Shown in pieces: positions 1 through 8,148 of a stretch of DNA of 64,000 nucleotides. A program made the position numbers and the translations under genes. Under the pieces are notes generated by a model. The model did not search any database and was not told where the DNA came from. It saw nothing but the letters and a program-made list of their open reading frames with translations. The stretch is from DASWJZ01 sp963761005 (GTDB lineage Bacteria > Pseudomonadota > Alphaproteobacteria > Rhizobiales > Afifellaceae): contig CAVXFK010000008.1 of assembly GCA_963761005.1 (NCBI GenBank), forward strand, positions 62,001-126,000. Reading direction: 5' to 3'. The stretch's first letter is position 1, and each line of letters begins with the position of its first letter.

Positions 1-798
1 CGATGTCGCTGGGATTCGGGAAGGCGATCACGTGGCACTCGCCGGCCTTGAGCTTCGTCAGCCGCACGGCCGCGTTCGGAGTGATGGAGAAGACCAGCGT
101 GTCGATCGGCGGCCGGCCGGCCCAGTAGCCAGTGAAGGCGCGATAGCGGACCGCGATGTTCGGCTCGAAGCTGAGGAACTGAAACGGACCGGTCCCGATC
201 GGCTCCTGGTCGATCTTCTCCGGAGTGCCGGCCTTCAGAAGGTAGTCGGCATACTCGGCGGACTGCACGCTGTTGAAGGGCATGGCGAGGTCGCCGAGGA
301 ACGGCGCCTCGGGACGATTCAAGCGAAAGCGCACTGTGTAGTCGTCGAGCTTCTCGATCGACTGCAACAGCTCCGGCATGCCCATGTCCTTGAAGTAGCC
401 GTAGTTGGTGCCGCCGACACTGTGGTACGGATTGTCCTCCCTCCATTGCCGCTCAAAGGAAAAGAGCACGTCGTCGGCATTCATCTCGCGCGTCGGCGTG
501 AAGTCTTCGTTGGAATGGAATTTTACGCCGTGGCGAAGATGGAACACGTATTCGAGCCCGTCGTCGGAGATCGTCCAGGATTCCGCGAGCGACGCCACGG
601 GCTCGGTCGATCCCGGCGGGAATTCCACGAGATTGTTGAAGAAGGGCCGCCCGGCGCTGATGCCGGTTGTGGTCGTCACGGTCTGCGGATTGAGCAATTC
701 CGGATTGCCCTCCGAACAGAAGACCAGCGTCTTTGCCGACGCAGCACCCCCCGAAACCGCCACGCGGAGGCCAGGGCGGCGGCAATCGCAATGCGCAT
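1..798 (-). CDS. ABC transporter substrate-binding protein, oligopeptide/dipeptide type (C-terminus beyond window; 1-bp frameshift in signal peptide)
   Basis: This is a periplasmic SBP_bac_5-family protein that would capture peptides for an ABC importer. The mature part starts AKTLVFCSEGNPE and contains the family stretch MNADDVLFSFERQW; it is clearly paralogous to the SBP at 8149 (AKTLVYCSEASPE, ADDVVLSFDRQL). ATG at 798 begins a typical leader (MRIAIAAALAS), but the mature protein is in another frame. Restoring one G near position 764 gives a continuous leader ending SGGAASA-KT. The gene runs off the left edge, so its permeases are not visible. Only 4 bp separate it from the upstream kinase stop, which suggests co-transcription. 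The single-base loss is probably a sequencing error, because everything after it is open and conserved. Confidence 0.8.
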
Positions 799-802
799 GT
801 CG

Positions 803-3136
803 TCAAGCTCCCTCGAGCTGGAACCGTCGTTCGGTCGCACCTTCGATCGACGCGTCGCCGACGACCTTCGGGATATCGATGGTGAAGCGCGTTCCCCGAT
901 CAACCTTGCTGTAGAGGTTGACGTGACCCTGCAGGCGGCTCGTCACCAGATTGTAGACGATGTGAAGGCCGAGGCCGGTATTGCCCTTGCTCCGCCCGGT
1001 CGTGAAGAACGGATCGAAGACTTTTCCGACGTGCTCCTGCGGAATGCCCTTGCCGTCGTCCGCGAAGACGATACGGACGGTGTCCGCTCTCGGTTCGCTC
1101 ACGCGGATCGAAAGGCGCCCCGCCTGATCAGGCAGATACGCGTGTGCGACGGCGTTGGTGATGAGGTTGGTCAGCACTTGACCTAGGGCGCCGGGATAGG
1201 TGTCGACCAGCACGTCGGGTGGGCACTCGATCTGAACCTCGTGCTTGGTCTTGCGCAGGATCGGCCGGAGGCTGGTCAGAAGGTCCTGCAGCCATGCGTC
1301 CATCAGGAACGGGCGGCGCTCGCCGCTCGCCTGGTCGGCCGCCACCTGCTTGAAGCTGTGCACCAGATCGGCGGCGCGCGAGAGATTGCCGAAAAGCAGC
1401 TGTGTTCCCTCGCGCATGCGCTCCACGAAGCGCTCGAGCACCGAGCGCTGAAGCTTCCCGCTCGCTGCTGCCTCGCCGAAACGCTTTGCCTCGTCGCCGA
1501 GAAGCGTCGCGGTGGTGAGCGCTATCCCGAGCGGTGTGTTGATCTCGTGGGCAACGCCGGCGACGAGCTGGCCGAGCGAGGCGAGCTTCTCCGCCTGGAT
1601 CAGATCCGTCTGTGTCTTTCGCAGCTCGGAGAGCGCCGCGTCGGCGCGGTCCTTCGATTTTCGCAGCGCCTGCTCGCGGCGACCGATCTCCGTGATGAAG
1701 ACATTGGTAGCGCGCGCCATGTCGCCGAGCTCGTCGCGGCGGTTGAAATCGGCGATCGGGCCGGCGCGTGAGTTTTCCGCGAGCTCCGTCATGCGGCTTT
1801 GCAGGAGGCGCAACGGCCGGGTGATGGAGCGGGCGACCGCCACGCCCGTCACCGAGCCGAGCAGCAGGCCGATCGCCGCGCCGAAGATCAGGATGTTGCG
1901 CACGAGCGCGCCGATCTGCTCGGCGTTTCGCGTCAGGCTCTCATTCAATAGCCGCGCGCGATCGATCATCTGCCGGGTGGTCGCATCCATCTCGTCGAGG
2001 ATGCGGTTCTGCGCCTTCAAACCGTCGAGCGCGGTGGCGAGGCCCTGCCGCCACTTGTCGAGCGCGTCGATCATCTCCGACTGGATGAGCGGCGAGATCG
2101 GCATCGACGACATCGTCTTGCTGAGGCTGACGCTCGCATCGTGAATCTGGATGATCGCGTTGGTGTCACGGCTCGTAAGCGCCGCCGCCGTCCGGTTGGA
2201 GAGCTTCAGAGTCTCGATCGCGATGTCCTGCGTCGCGCGTTCTGTCTCGGCCGACTGCACCGAATAGGTCAGAAGCTCCGCGACCTGATCGTGGAGAGCG
2301 CCCATCTCGGTGGAATGGACCTTGAGCAGGCGCTCGATCCAGCCGGTCAGCGCGACGCGCGGTTGGTCGCTCACAGCACCGGAAAGGCTGTTCTCGTAGG
2401 CTTGAACGAACTCAGCGAACTCGGCCACCTGCTGCTTCAGCCCGGCGGTGGCGAGCGCCTCTTTCAGGCGATCCGCAGCACCTTTCAGGCGATCGATGTC
2501 GAAGGTCAGCGCGTCGGCACCTTCGGCCGTCGTGGTCGCCGCCGGCATGCCGGGCTCGGCGCGGAGCAGCGCCACTGCTGCCGCGGCGGCAGTCACCTCA
2601 TAACCGCTGTCGACGATGTCACGCTCGAAGCGGAGCTTGCGGTCGCTGTCCGCCAGCGACGCGACGATATCGGCGTTCGATTTGTGCTGGCGCTCGCGCG
2701 CCTCGTCGGTCAGCCGGACGAGCGTGTTGGCGCGATCGGCCATCTCGGCCGCCAGCCCGTCGTTACGCACGGTAACGTCGACCAGGCGGCGCATGTTCTC
2801 GCGGTAGCGCTGCAGCGCATCCATCGCCTCCTTGGTGGCGTCGACGCTGGCGGCGTCGCGCACCACACCGGAAAGCCGGATCAGGTCGAATCGCGCCTGC
2901 TCCGCATAGGTCAGGAAGAGCTCGTAATTGCTGGTGCGCTCGCCGCGCGTCGTCTCCAGGAAATCGTCACGCGAGGCGCGCGCGGAAAGGAGGTTGCGGT
3001 AGATCGTGCCGGCAAGCACGGCGCCGGAGCGGGCGCGGTCGGCTTCGTTCAGAAGCACGAAAGCGGCGAGCGCGATGGCCGCCGCGATTGTGATCGGAAT
3101 ACCTCCGACCAGAAAGACCTTGTAGGTGATCCGCAT
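803..3136 (-). CDS. membrane sensor histidine kinase
   Basis: A 777-residue two-component kinase. TM1 lies at residues about 7-29, followed by a long helical periplasmic region of about 380 residues, TM2 at about 412-436, a HAMP segment, a coiled coil, and a HisKA domain with phospho-acceptor His about 530 in VAGVAHEINTPLG. The HATPase_c domain has N box LITNAVAHA, G1 DDGKGIP and G2 NTGLGLHIVYN. An upstream in-frame start at 3259 would add a Pro/Arg-rich stretch. ATG 3136 is preferred because it puts TM1 near the N-terminus and has GGTGG upstream. No partner regulator is adjacent. The downstream gene is a peptide-binding protein, so the kinase may sense or control peptide uptake; this is inference from position. 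Confidence 0.9.
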   Translation of the reverse strand: MRITYKVFLVGGIPITIAAAIALAAFVLLNEADRARSGAVLAGTIYRNLLSARASRDDFLETTRGERTSNYELFLTYAEQARFDLIRLSGVVRDAASVDATKEAMDALQRYRENMRRLVDVTVRNDGLAAEMADRANTLVRLTDEARERQHKSNADIVASLADSDRKLRFERDIVDSGYEVTAAAAAVALLRAEPGMPAATTTAEGADALTFDIDRLKGAADRLKEALATAGLKQQVAEFAEFVQAYENSLSGAVSDQPRVALTGWIERLLKVHSTEMGALHDQVAELLTYSVQSAETERATQDIAIETLKLSNRTAAALTSRDTNAIIQIHDASVSLSKTMSSMPISPLIQSEMIDALDKWRQGLATALDGLKAQNRILDEMDATTRQMIDRARLLNESLTRNAEQIGALVRNILIFGAAIGLLLGSVTGVAVARSITRPLRLLQSRMTELAENSRAGPIADFNRRDELGDMARATNVFITEIGRREQALRKSKDRADAALSELRKTQTDLIQAEKLASLGQLVAGVAHEINTPLGIALTTATLLGDEAKRFGEAAASGKLQRSVLERFVERMREGTQLLFGNLSRAADLVHSFKQVAADQASGERRPFLMDAWLQDLLTSLRPILRKTKHEVQIECPPDVLVDTYPGALGQVLTNLITNAVAHAYLPDQAGRLSIRVSEPRADTVRIVFADDGKGIPQEHVGKVFDPFFTTGRSKGNTGLGLHIVYNLVTSRLQGHVNLYSKVDRGTRFTIDIPKVVGDASIEGATERRFQLEGA

Positions 3137-3283
3137 TCCGCCACCCCGCCCCGGTCCCCACGCCCGGCGCCCGCCGATCTTACCAGAGGGGGGCGGAGGG
3201 AGGCGAGATGCGGTCGAAGCACCGGGCGGGGGGTCGGGAACTGCGGCGCGCGCGTTCATTTGCGTGCCGTCGCAGGTTGGTCG

Positions 3284-3685
3284 TTAGCGTTGCGCGATCT
3301 CGGCTGTCGGGATGCGCAGAAGAACTGTGGTCGACTGACCGGCCTGGTATCCGATCGTAACGGTGCGCACGTGCGGCGCCGGGCGGCCGTCCGCGGTGGC
3401 AAGGCACGATGCGTCGATGTTCGGCCAAGTCGCAGCGGCACAGTCCGCGTTGCGGGGAAGATCGCCCTTCGCCGCGCGCGTCATGGCGACGGCGAGCGCC
3501 GGATCAGCGGTCTGACCTGCGACAGTGGCGAAGGCGCCACCGATCCGATCCGCCGCGACGTTAACGCCCGGCTGGCTGGAAGCAGCATGCGCACTGCCGT
3601 TCACCGGCGAAAGCAGTAGCCCGGCGAGGATCAGAGCGAGGCCGATGAGGATCGCAGCGGCTACGAATTTGCGTGACTCGATCAT
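3284..3685 (-). CDS. small secreted or membrane-anchored protein of unknown function
   Basis: A 133-residue protein starting MIESRKFVAAAILIG. A single N-terminal hydrophobic segment (residues about 6-27) ends in AHA-A, so it is a signal peptide or anchor; the rest would be periplasmic. ATG 3685 is chosen over the start at 3718 because GGAGGG lies 8 nt upstream. Two cysteines (NADCAAATW and DASCLA) could form a disulfide. No family was recognised. It sits upstream of the kinase gene in the same direction with about 150 bp between, so a shared transcript is possible. Confidence 0.6.
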   Translation of the reverse strand: MIESRKFVAAAILIGLALILAGLLLSPVNGSAHAASSQPGVNVAADRIGGAFATVAGQTADPALAVAMTRAAKGDLPRNADCAAATWPNIDASCLATADGRPAPHVRTVTIGYQAGQSTTVLLRIPTAEIAQR

Positions 3686-3793
3686 CTTCAAACCCTCCGG
3701 AGCCCTTGGCTCCCCCAATACGCTGGAGGTTTAGCCCCCAGCCTTTTCAGGGTGTTTTCGCCGCTGGAAAGATCGTGTTTCATCTGCGGCCCG

Positions 3794-3827
3794 ATTGTTT
3801 CTTCCGACCGACCTTTGAAGAAACAAT
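3794..3827. repeat. 11-bp perfect inverted repeat with 12-bp spacer
   Basis: ATTGTTTCTTC (3794-3804) and GAAGAAACAAT (3817-3827) are perfect inverted copies, within the 363-bp gap between the 3685 and 4049 genes. It could be an operator or a weak hairpin. It is AT-rich against a GC-rich background, and no U-tract follows. The rest of this gap (3686-4048) shows no convincing ORF. Confidence 0.6.
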
Positions 3828-3847
3828 TGGGCGCCCCTGCAGGTTCC
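3822..3847 (-). promoter_or_regulatory. possible EcfG-type general stress promoter
   Basis: On the minus strand GGAAC (3847-3843) is followed after 17 nt by TGTT (3825-3822). This resembles the alphaproteobacterial EcfG sigma consensus GGAAC-N16/17-cGTT. It points at the small secreted protein starting at 3685 and overlaps one arm of the inverted repeat at 3794-3827. It is a short motif and may be chance. Confidence 0.25.
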
Positions 3848-4048
3848 GTAGGTGAACGAAGTCCCGTGACTCACGTTCGTGCGGCGTATTCAGGGATTGT
3901 CGCCAGCGCCCTCGCCTGAAGTGCGGGAGCTACCCCGTGCGGCCCTCGGCGGGCGAATAGCATCGCAGCGGTCGCGGTCGGGCGGCCGCGCACAGGCGGG
4001 CGCAAACAGCGGTGGCACCGACTATCGGCAGATACACGTCAGCCGCGG

Positions 4049-4774
4049 CTAGGCGCCGTCCCCGCCCGCGTCGGGCGAGAAGACGTAGCCGGCGCCGCGC
4101 ACGGTCTTGATGACACGCGGATGCGAGGGGTCCGGCTCGATCTTACGACGAATTCGGGTGATGCGGACGTCGATCGCGCGGTCGAAGGCCTCCGAATCGC
4201 GCGCCTGGGCCAAGTCGAGTAGCCGCTCGCGGGTCAGCACGCGCTTCGGGTTCTCGGCGAACGCCTTGAGGAGCCCGAACTCCGAGGCCGTCAGCGGATG
4301 CTCATTGCCCTCCTCGTCGCGGAGCGTCCGCGCATCGAGGTCGAGCCACTTCGTGCCCATTCGCACGGTGCGGTTCGGCGTCCCGGATGCTCCGGGCGGG
4401 GCGGCGGTGCTGCGGCGGAGCACCGAGCGCACGCGCGCCAGAAGCTCGCGCATCTCGCAGGGCTTGGCGAGATAGTCGTCGGCGCCAAGCTCAAGGCCCA
4501 CGACCCGGTCGATCGGACTTGCCGTTGCCGTCAGCATGATCACTGGGACGTTGCCCTGCTGCTTCAGGAAACGGACGAGCGACAGCCCATCCTCCTCCGG
4601 CATGTTCAGATCAAGCACGACGAGGTCGGGCCGCGCCTTGCCGACGGCGGCGCGAAGCGACGGCCCGCCGTCGCAAAGCGTCACGTCGAAGCCGTGCATC
4701 TTCAGGTAATCGCCGATCATGTCGCGCGCGGCGGCCTCGTCGTCGACCACGAAGATGTTCTGCTGCTGGCTCAT
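4049..4774 (-). CDS. OmpR-family response regulator
   Basis: A 241-residue DNA-binding regulator. The N-terminal receiver has the acidic pair D11-D12, phospho-acceptor D55 in VVLDLNMPEEDG, T82 and K104 in LAKPCEM. A linker leads to a winged-helix Trans_reg_C domain (about 145-235) ending IKTVRGAGYVFSPD. The ATG overlaps the stop of the upstream kinase (ATGA at 4771-4774), so the two are translationally coupled and are almost certainly cognate partners. DNA targets are unknown. Confidence 0.93.
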   Translation of the reverse strand: MSQQQNIFVVDDEAAARDMIGDYLKMHGFDVTLCDGGPSLRAAVGKARPDLVVLDLNMPEEDGLSLVRFLKQQGNVPVIMLTATASPIDRVVGLELGADDYLAKPCEMRELLARVRSVLRRSTAAPPGASGTPNRTVRMGTKWLDLDARTLRDEEGNEHPLTASEFGLLKAFAENPKRVLTRERLLDLAQARDSEAFDRAIDVRITRIRRKIEPDPSHPRVIKTVRGAGYVFSPDAGGDGA

Positions 4775-6522
4775 TCCGCATCCATTTCGTCAAGCAGCGG
4801 CAATGCGATAGCGAACACCGCCCCGCCGGATTCACCGCGACTTTCCACGAAGATGCGGCCGTTGTGAAGGTCGATGATGCGCTTGGCAATGGAGAGGCCA
4901 AGCCCGGTCGAGCTTTCGCCGGCGGTCGGCTTGGCGGAAAGCCGCTGGAACCGCCCGAAAACGCGGTCATTGTCCTCCGGCGAAAGGCCCGGTCCCTGGT
5001 CGGCGATCTTGATCAGCGCCTCGTCGTCCTCGCGCGTCAGGCTCACCTCGATTCGGCCGCCGAGCGGGCTGTATTTGACGGCGTTCGAGATCAGATTGTC
5101 GACCGCTTCGCGCAGTCTCTCGGTGTCGCCCTGGACGCGGAGCCCCGGCTCGACGGTGACCTCCAAATCCTGCTCCTTGCCGAGCGCAAGCTTGCGATTG
5201 TGCTCGGAGACCTCTGAGACGAGCACGCCGAGGTCAAGCGTATAGGAGCGAACCGAGATATCGACCGCGTCCGCGCGCGCGTCGGCGATCAAATCCTCCA
5301 CCATCGCCGTCAGGCGGCGCGCGGATTGGCGAATGTGATCGATCTGGTCGCGCGCCGCCTTCTCCGGCACTGGCGGTTTGGACAGAAGCTCGGACAATAT
5401 CTCTGCCCGGCCGAGGATGACGCCGAGCGGGTTCTTCAAATCGTGCGCGACGGTGCCGAGCACCTCGCCCTTGAAGGAGTTCGCGCGCTTCAACCGCTCG
5501 CTCTGGTTCTCGAGCCGCTCCTTCGCTGCGAGGAGCTGTGCGGTTCGTCGCGCCACCTTTTCCTCGAGGCGAAGGTTGGCGCGCTCGAGCTGCTCGTAAA
5601 GCGTGACGTTGTCGAAAGCGGCAGCGAGCCGGCTGCAGAACACCTCGACCAGCGCCTTATCCGTACCGGACAGCTCCTTGTCGGCGTCCATGAGCGCCAC
5701 GAGCTCGCGGCCGCTGCCGGTTCCCATGTAGAGGAGGTAGCGACCGCGCGAGAAATCGTGGCGGCGGCTGTCGAAAGCCGCGTGGATCAGCTTCGCAAGG
5801 TCTTCCTCAAGCGGCCTGCGCACCTCGGACGCGGCGTAGTCGCGGTAGCTTCCCGAGCCGGCAAGCACCAAGAGGCCGCCAGTGCTGTCGCCCTCGCGCA
5901 ACACGAGGATGCCGGCACAGTCGACCGCCAAGAGCGAGGCAAGCTGTGTCAGCACGCCTTCGGCGAGGCGCTGCAGCGAGCGCTGATCAAAAAGCGTCGC
6001 GGCGGCATCGATGATGATCTCAAGCCCGCGCCGCGTCTGCACGAGCTTCAGGAGCTGCTCGTAGCTGCGGAGTGCCGCCGTCAGCGTGGTGAAGAGCTTG
6101 TCGGCGGTGAGTTCGGTCTTGGCCTTGTAGTCGTTGATGTCATAGTTGACGACGACGCGGCGCTCCGGCGCCTGGCCGGGCTGGCCGGTGCGCAAGATGA
6201 TGCGGACCGTCTCGTTCTTGAGCTCCTCGCGCACGAACTGGACAAGCTCCAGCCCCGCACCCTCCGTCTCCATGACGACGTCGAGCAGAATGACGGCCAT
6301 GTCCGGATGGGCGCGGAAGAGCTCGCGCGCCTCCGCTGCGGAGCGGGCGGAAAAGAGCTCCAGGCCGCGCCCGTGCAGCGTGAAATCCTGCAGGACGAAG
6401 CGCGTGCCTGTATGGACGCCCTGATCGTCGTCGACGATCGCCACCTTCCAGCGCGGCAATTCGGGTGCCGGGGCGACGGCCTCGTCTTCGATCAGTGTTA
6501 CAAACTCGGCCTCTTCGGCCAT
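4771..6522 (-). CDS. hybrid histidine kinase with N-terminal receiver (REC-DUF3369-HisKA-HATPase)
   Basis: A soluble 583-residue kinase with no transmembrane segment. An N-terminal receiver has acidic D31-D33 and phospho-acceptor D81 (VILLDVVMETEGAG). A DUF3369/GAF-like region (about 150-310) follows, then a coiled coil, HisKA with H360 (GTVAHDLKNPLG) and HATPase_c (N box NLISNAVKYSP, G box ADQGPGLSPED, STGLGLSIAKRI). Having the receiver first suggests that its ATPase output is gated by phosphorylation from another kinase. ATG 6522 is preferred over an earlier start at 6567 because AGGAG lies 9 nt upstream. It overlaps the regulator gene downstream, with which it forms an operon. Confidence 0.9.
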   Translation of the reverse strand: MAEEAEFVTLIEDEAVAPAPELPRWKVAIVDDDQGVHTGTRFVLQDFTLHGRGLELFSARSAAEARELFRAHPDMAVILLDVVMETEGAGLELVQFVREELKNETVRIILRTGQPGQAPERRVVVNYDINDYKAKTELTADKLFTTLTAALRSYEQLLKLVQTRRGLEIIIDAAATLFDQRSLQRLAEGVLTQLASLLAVDCAGILVLREGDSTGGLLVLAGSGSYRDYAASEVRRPLEEDLAKLIHAAFDSRRHDFSRGRYLLYMGTGSGRELVALMDADKELSGTDKALVEVFCSRLAAAFDNVTLYEQLERANLRLEEKVARRTAQLLAAKERLENQSERLKRANSFKGEVLGTVAHDLKNPLGVILGRAEILSELLSKPPVPEKAARDQIDHIRQSARRLTAMVEDLIADARADAVDISVRSYTLDLGVLVSEVSEHNRKLALGKEQDLEVTVEPGLRVQGDTERLREAVDNLISNAVKYSPLGGRIEVSLTREDDEALIKIADQGPGLSPEDNDRVFGRFQRLSAKPTAGESSTGLGLSIAKRIIDLHNGRIFVESRGESGGAVFAIALPLLDEMDAE

Positions 6523-6663
6523 GAACCGGGCTCCTGCGGGGCTTGGACGCCGAGTTTCGCCCGTCACGCAGCGGAGGAAAAGGGGTTCGCTTCGGCCGAC
6601 GGTCAGCCGCTCGCTCGGGAATCCACCTTTTTCTGCTTCGGAAGGGGCGTATTTGCCGCGGGC

Positions 6664-7350
6664 TCAGGCCATCGCCGCGTAGTTTTGCGGGAACATGAAC
6701 CGCCTCGCTTCCTCGTCCATTTCCGCCTTGAAGACGAACCGGTCCTTCAGAGCCAACGCCCGGACGGCGGCCGGGCGCGCGCCGACCTCGTCGACGAGGC
6801 GCTTGACGTTGGTCAGCTGCGACGCCGGTTCCTCGCCCATAACATAGGGCAACATGCGGCCCCAGCCCCAGACCGCCATGTCGACGATCGTGTAGGTGCC
6901 GCCGAGCATGTAGCGGCTCTCGGCGAGCATCCTGTCGAGGATTCCGTAGTGCCGCTTCGCCTCGTAGAGATAGCGGTTGATGGCGTAGGGGATCTTTTCT
7001 GGCGCCGCGTTGCGAAAGTGAACCGACTGGCCGGAAAAAGGTCCGACGCCGGAAGCGACGAACATCAGCCACGACAACAGGCGCGCGCGGGCGCCGGGCC
7101 CATCCTCCGGAAGAAAGCGCCCGTGCTTTTCGGCCAGGTAGAGAAGGATCGCGTTACTGTCGAACACAGGAACGCCGTCGTCGACAATCGCCGGCACTTT
7201 GCTGTTCGGATTTATCTTCAGGTAGTCGGCGGCAAACTGCTCGCCCTTGCGCGTGTCGACCGGAACCGGCTCATAGGAAATTTCAAGCTCCTCGAGCATC
7301 AGCGCCACCTTGTTCGGGTTTGGCGCGGCATTGAAGTAGAACTTGAGCAC
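6664..7350 (-). CDS. glutathione S-transferase family protein
   Basis: A 228-residue cytosolic GST. The thioredoxin-fold N-domain includes NPNSKVPAIVDDG (cis-Pro, glutathione binding) and FDSNAILLYLAEK; an all-helical C-domain follows from about residue 90. The start is GTG at 7350 with GGAGGG 6 nt upstream. N-terminal ANPNKVAL provides a possible Ser/Asn active-site region as in YfcG/YghU-type disulfide-bond oxidoreductases, but the subclass is not certain. It lies just downstream of two tRNA genes on the same strand. Confidence 0.88.
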   Translation of the reverse strand: MLKFYFNAAPNPNKVALMLEELEISYEPVPVDTRKGEQFAADYLKINPNSKVPAIVDDGVPVFDSNAILLYLAEKHGRFLPEDGPGARARLLSWLMFVASGVGPFSGQSVHFRNAAPEKIPYAINRYLYEAKRHYGILDRMLAESRYMLGGTYTIVDMAVWGWGRMLPYVMGEEPASQLTNVKRLVDEVGARPAAVRALALKDRFVFKAEMDEEARRFMFPQNYAAMA

Positions 7351-7394
7351 TTGAAGCCCTCCGTGATCCTCTCGTCGCGACGGCTGCGAGCGAC

Positions 7395-7468
7395 TGGCTG
7401 GGGCGCCAGGATTCGAACCTGGGGTGGCGGGACCAAAACCCGCTGCCTTACCGCTTGGCTACGCCCCA
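7395..7468 (-). tRNA. tRNA-Gln (anticodon TTG)
   Basis: 74 nt including an encoded CCA. The acceptor stem TGGGGCG pairs with CGCCCCA, the anticodon loop is TTTTGGT with TTG at 34-36, and the T-arm is CCAGG-TTCGAAT-CCTGG. All four arms can be drawn. Confidence 0.97.
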
Positions 7469-7570
7469 TGGCGCAGAGTTGCGCGCGATATAGCCCCTCC
7501 CCCCGCCTGCGGCAACGAAGCCGGGGCTTCGCCGCAAAGCTTCCGCTCGCTTATCGTCGATGTTCGGGAA

Positions 7571-7647
7571 TGGTCGGAGCGGCAGGATTCGAACCTGCGA
7601 CCCCCTGCTCCCGAAGCAGGTGCGCTACCAGGCTGCGCTACGCTCCG
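7571..7647 (-). tRNA. tRNA-Pro (anticodon CGG)
   Basis: 77 nt with encoded CCA. The acceptor stem CGGAGCG pairs with CGCTCCG, the anticodon loop TTCGGGA has CGG at 34-36, and the T-arm is GCAGG-TTCGAAT-CCTGC. It lies 102 bp upstream of tRNA-Gln on the same strand. Confidence 0.97.
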
Positions 7648-8148
7648 CCAAGGCGGGCGGATATAGCCGCTGCCCCCCGGCATCGCAAGGTCGCGGGGCC
7701 CCCTGCCGCTCGCCGACATGTCGCCGGCGACGACGCCGACGCCGAGGACCGCCGCGGTCGCAAGTACGCGTGCGAACTTCAGAAGGGTCTTCTGCACATC
7801 GATCTCCCGTATTCCCAAAGTGGGTGCTTGGGTCGCTACGGGTGCGGAGAGCGGAGGGCCTTCGCGTCCGGCCCAAGAGCGCGGTCACTTGGTCGTGAGA
7901 CCGCGACGGCGGCACCGGAGTCGTTTGCGCCCCATCGCTGCGGCTGAAGAGCGCGCGATACCTCGCACAAGCCGCTTTTTCACGTCAGGATAGCGAATTC
8001 TTGCCAGAGCCTGTCGATTTGCCCGCGACTCCGCCGCCTAGAAGCCGCGTCGGTGTTGATTTCCGGCGGCAATCCGTCCTTACCTAGCGGCCAGTGGGGG
8101 CGGACGGGGCGTCCGACCTCGAATTTTACCCCAACGGGAGGTCTTCAA
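7648..8148. other. intergenic region, no supported gene
   Basis: About 500 bp between tRNA-Pro and the divergent peptide-transporter operon. No convincing conserved ORF, terminator or riboswitch was recognised. It must carry promoters for both directions. A minus-strand leader-like ORF beginning GTG at 7797 is discussed among the rejected items. Confidence 0.6.

Noticed and set aside
3835..3860. GGTTCCGTAGGTGAACG resembles the 3' end of eukaryotic 18S rRNA.
   Set aside because: Only about 15 bases match and nothing else of an rRNA is near; chance.
7459..7797. Minus-strand ORF starting GTG 7797 with GGGAG upstream and a signal-peptide-like start (VQKTLLKFARVLATAAVLGV).
   Set aside because: The frame runs straight through the tRNA-Pro gene and nearly into tRNA-Gln, with no family match. 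A short real gene hidden by an indel cannot be excluded, but is not supported.
5326..7947. An 873-codon plus-strand open frame.
   Set aside because: Opposite-strand shadow of the REC-first kinase, the GST and both tRNAs; high-GC genomes give such long antisense frames.
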